A DNA stretch of 64,000 nucleotides from Patiria pectinifera. Taxonomy: Eukaryota; Echinodermata; Asteroidea; Valvatida; Asterinidae. Shown piece by piece: positions 23,546-36,700 of this stretch (positions within the stretch are counted from its first letter, which is position 1; each line of letters opens with the position of its first letter). The notes beneath the pieces were generated by a model that saw nothing but the letters and a program-made list of their open reading frames with translations, made no database searches and was not told where the DNA came from. Where the stretch lies: NCBI GenBank assembly GCA_029964075.1, contig CM057150.1, positions 5,557,717 to 5,621,716 of the forward strand, read 5' to 3'. A program made the translations under genes and the position numbers.

Positions 23546-24571
23546 CATGCTTGTCAGCTGATCATCACATGTTTGCCAGCTGATCAGTTTTGCAGGTCAC
23601 AGTTTTGGGGTAACAGAGTTACAAGTTAGATGCTGGTTTGGGGACATGGTAAATTCTACAGGTTATTCGACCACATTATGTTTTTCTCCCCCTAGATTCA
23701 GCCCATGCTGATCAAATCATCACTCCTTTGACAACAGATCACTGTTACAGATCAAACTACTAGCCTTGGGGTTCGCGGTTTACTGAGCACAATGCTACTG
23801 TAAATTATGGTCCTTTTCATGGGTTGATTTCCTGATTTGCTGAACCACAGGTTTGTCCAGCTTTAGGTCATGATGAGCAGATCACCACCTGGCTGTCAGC
23901 TGATTACCACCTGTTTGCTAGCCAACCGTCACATGTCCATCAGCTGATAATCACATTCCCATCAGCTGATCATCAAGTGTCCATCAGCTGATCCTCACAT
24001 GTTTGTCAGCTGATCATCACATGTTTGTCAGCTGATCACCACCAGTCTGCCAGCTGATCATCACCTGTCCATACTAGCTTATCAACACGTCTCTTTCAGC
24101 TGATCGTCACATGTCCTTTAGCTGATCATCACATGGCTGTCAGCTGATCATCGTGAGTCTGTCAGCTGATCATCGCATATCTATCAGCTGATCATCAGGT
24201 GTCTGTCAGCTGATCATCAGGTGTCTGTCAGCTGATCATCGTGAGTCAGTCAGCTGATCATCGCATATCTATCAGCTGATTATCAGGTGTCTGTCAGCTG
24301 ATCATCAGGTGTCTGTCAGCTGATCATCAGGTGTCTGTCAGCTGATCATCGTGAGTCAGTCAGCTGATCATCGCATATCTATCAGCTGATCATCAGGTGT
24401 CTGTCAGCTGATCATCAGGTGTCTGTCAGCTGATCATCAGGTGTCTGTCAGCTGATCATCGTGAGTCTGTCAGCTGATCATCGCATATCTATCAGCTGAT
24501 CATCAGGTGTCTGTCAGCTGATCATCAGGTGTCTGTCAGCTGATCATCTTGTGTCCGACAGCTGATCATTG
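23546..24571. repeat. 22-bp CAGCTGAT minisatellite with higher-order pattern
   Basis: Twenty-eight copies of CAGCTGAT fall between 23895 and 24571, with two outliers at about 23546-23585. Regular units are 22 bp. From about 24150, three unit variants, told apart by the bases before TCAGCTGATC (AGGTGTCTG, GTGAGTC.G, GCATATCTA), follow the order B-C-A-A, B-C-A-A-A, B-C-A-A-A, B-C-A-A. The core has two overlapping palindromes (TCAGCTGA and TGATCA). CAGCTG is also an E-box. The right end overlaps the last codons of the USP gene. Confidence 0.97.
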
Positions 24572-24722
24572 CTAATAATCATGCCCATGGCGACAGTAAA
24601 CATCTGACTCAGGTTCTCCTTCTTCTGAGTGTGGACAAGGGGCGGGGCCCTGATGCTTGTCGGCTCGGATGACATGTCCAGGAGCTTCGATAGAAAGTCC
24701 TGGAATTTCTCGTGCAGATCGC
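24544..24722 (-). CDS. USP25/28: USP25/28 exon 22 (last exon; C-terminus ends in a minisatellite)
   Basis: Acceptor TTCCCGCCCAG, 179 nt, stop TGA at 24544-24546. It encodes [15 protein letters not shown] and a RAPPLVHT segment matching the last helix and KEPPT segment of USP28. The last eight residues, NDQLSDTR, and the stop are read from the final, diverged unit of the 22-bp CAGCTGAT minisatellite. Confidence 0.92.
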
Positions 24723-27700
24723 CTGGGCGGGAAAAGAAACGGCAGATTAACACTCAGGCTGTTTGCTGGTCTAGAAATAAGGGTTTGAACTTATGGTTGG
24801 TATGATTGTGTTCATGCTGGTTCTCCCTGCACACACCAAAAAAAAACCTCATTAAAAAAGGGGTTCCCTTTTATGCAAACAAAGTCGTCAATTCTCTTCA
24901 AGACATGACAAGATCGGGTATATTTGCCAATATATGGATTTGGTATTCAGTCCGTGCCTGATTCTGTGGGTTTTCCTCAGAATATTCTCCTGGGGTTTTC
25001 CTCCCACCTCTAAACTGTAATTTCTTCATAATGTCTGCTCTTTACTGGGCCCCATGGGAGACCAGTTAAAATAAGAAATACATAAATACAATAAATAATA
25101 AAACTATTCATAATTTAAACGAGGATTCTTGTGCGTTAGCAAGTTGTAAGAAGGCTGTTGGTTGAAGGGGCATACAGACCATGTATGTATGAACTCTGTA
25201 CTTTGCGTGTGCCCTCAGTCCTGTGTTTAATTGTGCCCGCTGCATTAACCCTCACCCTGCCAGACGCAATACAGTGCATCAGGTGTAAAAGTCTGTGGGA
25301 CTTTGCTGCACTGAGCCATCAACACCAGTGCATAAACTGCCAGTGTAGAGACAATGAGAGCTAGTCCCATTGAACAATGCCACAGTTGTATCTCACTGCA
25401 GTTGTTGCTCCCAGACTCTGAGGCACTTTAGCCTTGAAATGTTTACCCTGATTGATCTTACTATACTGGACAGGCTTGCCATTTTGACAAGTGTTGGATG
25501 CTGCTGCATTTAGCAGGGTTTGTAGCCAGCATACCCTGGAGGGTTAGGGTTTAGGAGAGAATGCAAAATTAAACAAGCGATAGCGCAAGGTCTTACTCGA
25601 GGTACCCCATAAAACCCTGTAAAAAAAAACGTAAAACCTCAAGGTAAACCTCAATGTAAACCTCAAGGTAAACCTCAAGGTAAACCAGGAGGTAAACCTT
25701 AAGGTAAACCTCAAGGTGAACCTCAAGGTAAACCAGGAGGTAAACCTCAAGGTAAACCAGGAGGTAAACCAGGAGGTTAACCTCAAGGTAAACCTCAAGG
25801 TAAACCTCAAAGTAAACCTCAACGTAAACCTCAAGGTAAACCTCAAAGTAAACCTCAAGGTAAACCTCAAAGTAAACCTCGGGCTACTGCCTGTTTGATT
25901 TGGCATTCTCCCCTTATCCGTGCATTAAATTTGCACAGCAAACTATGGTGAACTCACTGCTGACTTCCCGGCTCAGGTAATTACACCATCCTCCTCGGAT
26001 CTCCTCTGCGGCAGCCCCGTCTTCCTCGGTGGAGGAGCTGGTTAGAATCCCGGTGCATGGTACCACCAGATTGTTCATGATCTCCAGACTCTGCAGAGCC
26101 TCCGAGACTTCGGCGGATTCAAACTGGTTGGTGCACTGTGCATTCAGTTGCTATCAAATATAAAAAGGGCGAATAAAAATGAGTGGAGTGGGATGTGGAC
26201 CGGGAACCTCAGGAATAAGGATTTTGGTAATGTGCAAACATCTATCCTTATGCTAGCACAGCCACCAATATGCTGATGGACTCAAACTGATTTGTGAAAC
26301 TGATTTGTGAATAGAGCCAGAAAGTTCACCCCTAGTGGCGCGCTTCCCGACTCCTTGAATAGGAAAATTATCGTGCACAAAATTCTAACAATTGCAGTTC
26401 ATTTTGGTACATTGATTTCTTAAGAGAAATTATAGCAAGAGAAAGGGCAAGCCAGTGTAAAACGCTCATACGCGGGTTGTGCGAGGGCTCTGGAAGCTCT
26501 CAGACAAAATGGCGTATTTCAGGCTCTCTTGCCCAAAAGCAGCAGTCGAGACCAAGGAAGGGCTGACCAGCTGTACAGGCTGAGTAAAAAAAAAACCGAA
26601 ACCCAAATGTCGGGACTATTGTTTTAATTGAAGTTCTGCATGTAGCAATATCAAAATCTAGTATATGAAAGCTTAATTCATAAGCTTTCTTTTAGTACAA
26701 GAATCATTCAAATCACTCATGTACTTTTCAAGTTTTTAAACACAACCACCGTTTTAAAGTTCTGTCCACGGATCACCACAAAGATGTGCGTTATTTCAGC
26801 AAAACGAAAACAATTCACACATCCCTATGTGATTTGCTTTTGTTTTGCTGAAAAAAACACTGAACTTTTTTTGCGATCCGTGTACAGAACCTTAAAATGG
26901 TGGTTGTGTTTAAAATTCCGTAACTTGAAAAGTACAAGAGTGATTTGAATGATTCTTGTACTGAAAGAAAGCTTATAAATCGGGCTTTCATATCCTAGAT
27001 TTTGAAAATGCTACATGCAGAACTTCCCTAAAACAATGGTCCCAACATTTGGGTTTCGTGTTTTTTTACTCACCCTGTACGGGCAACCATGACGTGTGGC
27101 ATCTCAGGCATCGTGCTCGTCTCAAGCCATGCCTTCTTGAGTCAACAAACTGACTGACTAAAAGCGGTATTCACCACTGGACAAACCAACTGCAAATGAG
27201 CAAGTGACTGTCACATTCTCTCTTTGTAGCAATTCGTCGGTTGCACCATGAACCGACGTATCGCATTTTTTTGTGTTTCGAGAAAAAACGATTTAAAGTT
27301 GGTCATTATTTTGTAGGTTCATTCCATATACTCTCTGTGTAAGAATTCAAGCTGTTTCGTTTTTGCTAGTAAATTATAGATTGCACTTTATTGTATGCAA
27401 TCCGTGTGCATCTGAGTTGCTAAGTTTTTGAGAAATTCTGCTCCAAAGTTATTCGTCACCTCGTGAAACAGATTTTTATCATGTTTATTCTACATTATAC
27501 AACGCGCTTAATAGTGGCTGTGTGCCAGATACAGAGATACGTCGGTTCGTGAAACGCTAAATTCCAATTTTTCATGTCGACGCTGCTTTGTGACGTCATA
27601 GCACTATGGGAATTAGCGTGTAATAGTGGCGTATCGGGATACGCCACTTCGTGGTGCAGCATTTTTCATTTTTTAGAGATATGCCTCACAGTCTAATTAG

Positions 27701-30700
27701 CGTTCTTAGTTAATTAGAACTCCGATCGGAATAAACTTTCTGAGAATGAGCACTTTGATAAAATAATAACGTTAATGACAAAAACTCAATTTGGCAAAAA
27801 ATCGAGATACGCCGGTTCGTGGTGCGACCGACGAATTGATCAAGGAGTACTTGTCTACGGAGTCCGTACATCTTTGGATAAACCAACTCACCAGTAAGCA
27901 CTGCCTCCTAAAGTGAGCCAGCATGTTGAAGTCCATAGCCTTCCCTGCTTTCTCGCCGATAAACTTGTCGTTCGTGTTGCAGGCGTGGACAAAGTGTGGC
28001 AACGCCTCCTGATACCCATATCTGTAATCCAAATAGATTTTTTCGTGATTAACCTCAACTCGTTAAAGCGTATGGAATCTTTCCACACCAGCAACTTCAA
28101 ATGCCAAATAGCATTTTCCTTGTACCGAGGGTCATACCTATATGCGTTCTTTCAGCAAAACGAAACAAAAAATTCACACACATCCCTATGTGATTTTGTT
28201 TTTGTTTTGCTGAAACAACACTTACCTTTTTGTGATCCGTGGACAGAACTTTAAAACGGTAATTGTGTTTAAAATTCCGTAACTTGAAAATTACATGAGT
28301 GATTTGCTTTCTTCTTGTACTAAAAGAAAGCTTATGAATTGGGCTTTCATATCCTAGATTTAGAAAGTGCTCCATGCACAGCTTCACTAAAACAATGGTC
28401 CGGACATTGGGGTTTCGGGGTTTTTTGGACTCACATTATACCCATATTTTTGAGATGGCTGGTTGTGGGCTCATTTGATACTCACTGCTCCTGCTGGAAG
28501 TACGACTGAATTCCCTGAATGAAGTACGTGTTGGCCTTGCAGAACACGCTGTAGTCCTCCTGCCAAAAACTGTATATATCCCTCTCCTGCTGTGACCTGG
28601 TTTGACTGTCCAACTTGCGCTGAGCTATTCCCCTTAACGCCTGTGATCTGAAACGATACAAATTTAAAGGGAATATACATCATTTGCTTTTGCTGTTATT
28701 TTCAGAAATGGATGGAATTGGGGGGTTGGAAATATATAGCAAATATAGTTACACTGACTTTTTTGAGGTTTTGGGTTCGAAACTGACTCCATTTAAGAAG
28801 AAACAGAGCAGTTTACATACATTGGGGAATTGTAAGGTCAGGGAACCAGTCTAGCTGGCTTGTACCCGTTCATAGGTGTGTAATCGATAGCAAACAAGTG
28901 CGATGGTCAATTGGGGCCAGTATTTGAAAAACAGCCAGTTTTTTTCCAACGCTGATCGGCCGATCAGCGTTGGAAATTGATACAAAAATACCACTTTTCT
29001 TGAAAATGACAGTATACCAGGTGCCATGATTTTACAGGATGCTTTACACTGTCATTCACTAACAGTCCAGCAAGGTATTTCAAAATGATTTGGTAGTTTT
29101 ATTTTTTGATGTTTGCAAATGTTGTATTTTCCCTTTAACACCCATCGACCACAATCAAATGACTTGAAAGGCATACATAAAGATCATTTGCATTTATCCC
29201 AAAAGTAAACTACCAATTATTATCAAAAAGCTCACTTGGATTGAAGATCGTACTGGTACTAAACGCCCTGTGAAATTATTCTGTCTGGCCTGCTGTCATT
29301 TTCAAGAAATCAAGAAATGTGGGTGATTTCCCAGGGTCAGTCGATTGACTGATTTTTCTCGGAATAAAGAGTGCGATTGACGAAATCATGCTTTCGTGAT
29401 CAAAAGGTTGTCCATGCTTTTCACCCGTTTTCTGGAAAGGTGTAAGAGCCACAGAGCTGAAACTTCAATAGGCTAGGTTCTGAACGTTTGTCTTTGGATT
29501 TTGAGCGGTGTTGTTAATATTGGAAATGAATAAAATGTAAGACATGCAAATGATCCTAGTTATGTCTCCTTTACACAAAGAACTCTCCCCTTTCCATTTC
29601 GCTTACTGTCATACAGTAAACTCCGGCTAAACCGGCACTCTCGGGACCCGAGAATTTGTGACGATTTACGCGAATGCCGATATCTGCTGTAAGTCGTCAT
29701 TTTGCCGACTTTAAATGATCTTTTGCACACATGATTCATTGCACTATGCTTCGATTTACCCTGCATTATCTCCTTAATGCTTAAGTTGAATTCAGCAAAT
29801 TAATCCTCAAATTGTATCATCACGTTTGGGGTATTGATAGTGGAGACCACGATACATATGTACGTGCACACTAATGAATCAAATGCGTACGTGGTCCGGT
29901 ATATACCACGCACGCATTGACTGCAGCACTAGTCATTCAATAAGACGACCCCCAAAATGAACAGAGCGCATGCGTACAGCCTACAGGGGGTACTGGTATT
30001 GATATGCGCACGATGTATATGTGATGTATGCAGTAGGACACCCTTTTTCGACACCGATGCATGCAGCGATCACGGGCCGTGCGAAACCACTTTTCACTCG
30101 ACACTTTGCCAACCGCAGTACAGGAAGTCGATGCCAATGCGTGATTTGTTGAATGCCGACTTACACAAAGGATTTTATAATGCTTTTTATCGAAAGGGGA
30201 CTGAGAGTAACACGACGACTTAAGCAAAATGGCGCCTTATAAAGGCAGACTTAGAAATAAAAAATTAAATGGAAATGCATTACGGACAATCTGGACTTTA
30301 GTCAGACGGCCGACTTGAGCAATTTGAGGAGTTGTACGATGTCGGTTTAGCCGGAGTTTACTGTATTTAACATGTTACTGAATATTGGTTGTGTAAGATT
30401 ATTCCATAGCAATTTTGAAAATTATGTGTTTTCTGAACGGGTCGCCACGAATAGCTTAAAAGCCCGCACCCTAGACACCACATACCAAAACAAACATGAA
30501 CTTGCAGTATTGTAAAGGTACCCGACTACCCAACCTAATTGTAACATCCCAGATTTCTGGATATGCCATTGATCCAGTGCCCAAGCAAGTCAGAAGCTAG
30601 TGGGAGTGTACTGCTCGATGTCATGGGGACAAGGTTACTGCAACTCTACAAATTTGTACTAAATCAGGTGGGGTTTTTTCTGGCATGTATGAGACCTTTT

Positions 30701-33700
30701 TCCTCACAACTTACCGCACATCCACGTTTGTCCCATTTTCGGCAGCAAACTGCTCCAGGACGGCTCGTCGTATAAGGACCCTGGGGGCGCTGTTCGTCAG
30801 ATAGTACGCCACAGGGCTCTCCAGACGCACGTCCCTCAATTGGCACTGCTCATTGGCCAGCAGTGCGCGATATCGCTCCACCTCTTCTGAACATACCTGG
30901 TGAGTTCAAAGTGTCATATTATCACCGCTATACAAGTTTTTTTCACAGTTGATCGTTCACGATTTGATCGCCTTTGAAAGGGGCAATAGGCGGCGAAGGG
31001 GGCAACAGGTAGAGAAGCTGCCTCCCCTGTACAGTGGGCAAGGCAAAGCCTCGTTGTTGATAACTTTCAACGATTTTTCTTTCATCAGGGAAATGTAAAT
31101 TTCAATTACATGTGCATGTTCATAATACATATTGAAATTAGAGGGAACCAATTTGACCAAGGATGTCAATCGCTTCTCAAAAGGGGGAGGGGGGGGGGGG
31201 CCATACCTTGATCGGCACTAATGCGAGCGTGAAGTGCGAAGCCCTAATGGCGTGGGGTCTGGGGACCGCTTGGATTTTTTAGATTCTACACTCTGTGGTG
31301 CGATCTGAGGCAATTTCTGACCACTTAAACCAATTTTTGTGAGCAAAATATAATCTTTTAAACATAATTTTCGAGTTTCGAGTCATTGAATCAGCTATTC
31401 TGAGCTATAGAATCATTATGTAGGCTATATTTTGTATTCGGGGACGAAAAAAGTGTGGGGGGGGGACAAACGATATGATATCCCCCCCACCCACTTTAAA
31501 AAGTGGGGGAGGACTTGTCCCCCCCCCCCCCACCAATTGACGCCCATGCAGATTTCGAATGATGAGCACTATTACAAAATGCAGCGCAAACAAAGCCCAA
31601 TGTATAAGTGAACAAACATATACATGAAGCATAAATACAATGTAACATAGAATATATTAACATGAAAATATGAACAAATGGTTTCTACATGGTGAGTAAA
31701 AAAAAAAAACGAAACCCAAATGTCTGGACCATTGTTTAGTGAAGTTTGCATGTAGCACTTTCAAAATCTAGGATATGAAAGCCCAATTTATTCACATCAC
31801 TCATGTACTTTTCAAGTTATGAAGTTTTAAACACAGCAACCGTTTTAAGGTTCTGTCCACGGATCACAAAAAAGGTGTGCGTTCTTTCGGCAAAACTAAA
31901 ACAATTCACACACATCCTTATGTGAATTATTTTCGTTTTGCTGAAAGAACACTGAACTTTTTTTGTGATCCGTGGACAGAACCTAAAAACGGCTGTTGTG
32001 TTTAAAATTCCATAACTTCTAGAGTATGTGGGTTATTTGAATGATGCTTGTACTAAAAGAAAGCTTATGAATTGGGCTTTCAAGCCTTTGATATCCTAGA
32101 TTTTGAAATTGCTACATGCAGAGCTTCACTAAAACAATGGTCCCGAAATGTGTACACTAAAAAATATCAAACAAATTAACCAGCAGAAATAGACAGACTG
32201 ATATACAAAAGAATGGCTTGAACAGGGGTGCATCAAGACAGATGAACAGAATGGATGACGAGAGCATGGCAGTATGCATTTAACAAACGGCAGAAATTCA
32301 ACCAAACCCGAAACATTTAACAAAATGCAAAAAAAATCAACGAAACTGAAAAACATCAATGAAATTCCACAAAACTCAACAAATCTCAAGATTTAAAAAA
32401 ATTCAACAAAACTCAAAAAAATTCAATGAAACTCAAAAGCAAATTCAATAAAATTATTGATAAAAATTCTACGAAACTCAACAACCACACTGCTGTGTCC
32501 AATATGCTTTTTATTGTCTATAATGGAGAGTACAAATGCTTCCATGCGCCCAGAAAGCTACATTGCGTTCTGGTAACCCTCCAGGGTATTTTGGCTAGAA
32601 ACCCGCCAAACTCAGCAACATGTAACACTTGTCAAAATGACAAGCCTGCCCAGTGTAGCAAGATCCATCTCAAGGCCAAACTGCCTCAGTGTCCATGGTT
32701 GCCAACTGCAGCAGGCTACAACTATGACATTGTTCAATGGGACTAGCTCTCATTGTCTCAGAAGCTGCCGTTCATGCACTGGTGTTGGTAGCTGAATGCA
32801 TCAAAGTGCACCAGACCTTTCCACCTGATGCACTGTGCTGTGTCCAGCAGGGTTAGGGTTAAGGTAGCTGTATGGTTTTACCTGATCCAGCGCGGCCTCG
32901 GCGTCATGCTCAGAGCTGATGCTCTCCAACGACAGCGATGCAGCCGATGGTGACGCCACAGATGATGGAGTAACATAGGAGCTGGGGCCACGTGTGGGGA
33001 CAGACTCGTCTGGTACAGCAGCCGCCAACGGACGCTCAGCAGGGAAGACGGTGGCAGGGGATGCGGGCCGAGGCTGGGGCGTGTTTTTCTTGACTCCTAG
33101 ACATCAAAAGTACCAAAAGTTTCAAAACTTGCTGTCACAAACTTGATGTTGTGGTCATGTTTTAAAACCAATTAAATTTTTTTTTCTTCCAATTTTAAAC
33201 ACAATTTTTTGAAATGGACTCGATTCAAGTCCGACAGCTAGTCAGAGTAGGCCACTAGCTGAGACCGAGTTCAGCCAAGTCAAAAAGCCACGAGACCAAG
33301 CCAAGTCACGTGTCCCCCCCCAAAAAAAATGGACTCGAGTCCGAACTGCAGTCCAAGTTAGGATGCAAGTCCTCCATCAATTAAACCACATCCTCCAAAA
33401 CAACTGACCTATCGCCGTTTGCGAGTTAGCCACGCCCCTTAGACAGCCCTATGGAATTTTGTACGTCATGTTTTGTTTGTCGCAGATTTTGCGCGTTCCG
33501 CGTCCATTCATCGTGTAATTGGACAAAAGCTGCGATGATGCGATTCTACAGCGATAGGTTAATTGAAATACCCATACCTGGTGTGAGTGCTTTACTCTCT
33601 CCCAGGTACACAACCTTGTCCTCATTGGTGGAGGTGGCGGCATTGGCAACTCGGCTGGTTTTCCTCTTTTCTTTGGCCTCGTCCCACTGTCTGATCTCAA

Positions 33701-36700
33701 GCTCGAAGCGCGTATTGTCGTCGGTCACCAGTTGTTTCAGGTCGTCGGCCAGGGGGTCCAGACTGAGGCTGCTGTGTCCCGTCTCGTCGTCTTCTTGCTC
33801 TGTCGGAAGAATGAGAGTTCTCTGTATAATAAAGCTGCCTGCAAATGTAGCATGCTGCTGATGGGGTTCCAGGGGTCACTAACTTGTTACAAGAACTTCT
33901 GGACATAATTGTGAGGTAAAATGAGACAGAACCGGGCAGGGCGTTTTCAGGTATTGGGAAAGAGAATGAAATCTCCTTACAATATTGTTTGTTGCATTTT
34001 TAATGGGACATTCCGTTGACAAATTATGGCTGTTTAAAGTTCGCATTTATCGATATGTCAAGAAAGTAAAATACTGAGGAAAAGGCCTTTAAAGTTTGGA
34101 GTTTTGCAGTTTGAAAATGACAAATGCCAATTGTTTTTCCTTAAAAACACCTTTAGTCCATGATTTTTAAACAGTTCTTTAAAATCTGTGTACTGTACAT
34201 ATCAAAGATATCAATAAATCTAAAACCTGCATTTTTCTTCACTGCGTCCTGTGCCCAGTTCAGGCTCGTTTTGACAGATTGCCTCCCAACTTTGCTTCAG
34301 ACTGATGAAAATGTTGGACACTGGGTTTGGCCCTTCACTGACTTGCATGGAATGTTTGCACTGAATACGAAGTGCTCTCCGAGACCTTCAGAGGTAAACA
34401 CAAGTTTGCTTGAGTAAAATCGGGTGGGAATCAAACCCGGTATCAAGACCGGTATTGCTTTTTTTTTCACATGAGTAAGACCCTAAACAAAGTCTTTTAT
34501 CTTTACATCATACTTGGCTTTATTGGCTTGGTGTGTCATGGCCTAGCGGTTAAGAGCACCAGACTCATGCTCTGGTGTTTCAGAGGCAACAGTGGCGTGG
34601 GTTCGAGCCCCGGCCCGGACACTTGTGCCCTTAAGCAAGGCACTTAACCATTCTTGCTTCGTCTTTCGGATGGGACGTTAAGCCGGAGGTCCCGTGTGTT
34701 GTATAAGGCCAAACGCACGTAAAAGAACCCAGTAACACTTATCGCTAAGAGAAGGGGTTTGCCCCGGTGTTTCTGGCCTCCTAGTTATACTCCCTTATGG
34801 AAGTCCTTAATAGAAGAACCAACCAAGTACCCTAAGTAAGTACCCCAAGTTTGCCACAATTCCCCAACTCTTTACTACACGTAGGGATTCCACAGACATC
34901 TTGGAATCCACGACTACTTCAAGACAAACTTAGAGCTTTCTTTGACCAATTCCTATGTTGTTTTGGCATCTTGGTAGGCTATTGCTCGGGAGGCAAGGGA
35001 CACCACTCCCTTTCTGCCTTCCAGTTTGGCACAAGACCACGAAAACGTCACAAAAGCATCACAATGGTGCATTGAAAGAGCAACAAGCATAGAGCATAAA
35101 GAGGAAGTTAGGAGGGCGGGCTAAATACCCCCTGTTCATTTACCGTGGGACGGTATTGTTAATGAGGAAGTGTGGGACCCTTCAAGCCAAAGCGGGAGAC
35201 GGTCCACGCATGAACGCACACAGTACAGCCGTGCATGGTGACGGTTTGCAGTGGGGCTTGTATCTTCAGGGCAGACAAAAGATCAATTACAGGATAAGTG
35301 ATCCTTTGTTGAATGTAATTTTCCGAGATTTATTCAAGTGCGCCGAGTTAGGGAACACTCCGCCAATTTGTGCCCAATTTTCGGGCGCCAATGTTTTTGA
35401 ATTCCGGATTAAATTTTTGGAAACCGAAATTGTTCACAGAGGTTAAATAGCACGCATTAATAAGGTAAAAGTACTAGTATTTTACTGCACGAATTTGAGG
35501 TTTGTCAACAAAGAGGTTTGGCAAAACTACACGAGGAAAGTCGGGTAAGCTTCAAAGTGCGCCACGTTAGGGAACACGACTATACGAGAAGATGTTCATC
35601 AACAGCTTACCTTCAAACAGGTCGCGCCTTTTGGCGTCGACGTACATCAGGCAGTACGCGCTAGTGTTACCGGACCCACCGACTGATTCCCGCTCAAGGT
35701 CCCCCCATGCGACCTCCGTGACCGAGATGTCGTTGAACTTGAGCCAGACGTTGCGTTGGTGGTCCAGGACGTACGCCCAGTAGTGGCCCGCAGAGGCCTG
35801 CCCCTCGTGGACCAAGACGGCGTGTAGCTGGTACTCATGCTGCGTTTGGAGGGAACCAGTTAAAACAGATCAAGTCCGACATTGCTGAATCCAACAGTCA
35901 ACAAAACCCTACCAAGATTACCAAGATTTTTTAAAAGAATTTTTTAATTAACAGTAATGTCCCTTTAACCACTCAACCACTGTACTCACCAGGGTTAGCC
36001 AGTCAAAAGTCTTTTTAAAACGATTACAATTTGGAAATGAGTTTCACTGTTGGTTCATTTTAGAATGATTCAAAAGTTAGTTTAAGGTGATACAAAATAT
36101 TTCTCAGACACCATAAACTTGCTGAACGGTTGAAGCCAAAATCGGACACAAAAATGAACTGATAAAAAATGCACTTGGAAATGCCCAAAATCTAGCTTTT
36201 GAATACTCCAGGACCATTTCTCCTGGCCTAGTAATAAATTATACCCGTAGATGCAGTTCCTTACATTTCTGAGGTCTTCATCCTGATAGACGTTATCTTT
36301 GAGGTTTTGTAGGGTTGTGACCTTGTCCTGTAAATCTGTACAAGAAGAAGATCGGGAAATTGTTGACGTCATAATGTCTGTGACGGTTTGTTAAGGGGCG
36401 GGGACTTCCTGAATAAAAAATTTAATTTCAAACTAAATTTGCAAATTTTCTTGCATTACATGAAGCTTGTTATTAAGGCCGATTCCTGCTTGGCCTTAAA
36501 ACGAATGCGAATGTGAATTTGTGACAGTGAATGTTTCGTGACGTCATATTTGCTTCGAATTTGCATTCGCGTGAAATATCAATCAGCCTTTGTAGGTATT
36601 TAAATGCGACTACGATTGTTGAATGGTTGAAGCCTAACTCCGTAGCATGGTTTACAAGGAACCATACCCATCCTGGCAAATTCCAACACCATATGGGAAA

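Noticed and set aside
23895..24571. Regular array resembling a CRISPR
   Set aside because: Units are contiguous 22-bp tandem repeats with no unique spacers, in an animal genome.
25544..25906. 120-residue frame of FTLR/FTSW repeats on the minus strand
   Set aside because: It is the reading of a 12-bp minisatellite in a USP intron; any multiple-of-three repeat gives such frames on both strands.
31440..31540. G/C-run segment that could form a hairpin (GTGGGGGGGG ... CCCCCCCC)
   Set aside because: Homopolymer runs of this kind occur several times (37115, 42055) and may be simple-sequence or sequencing noise.
33451..33861. 136-residue plus-strand frame
   Set aside because: Antisense shadow of USP exon 16.
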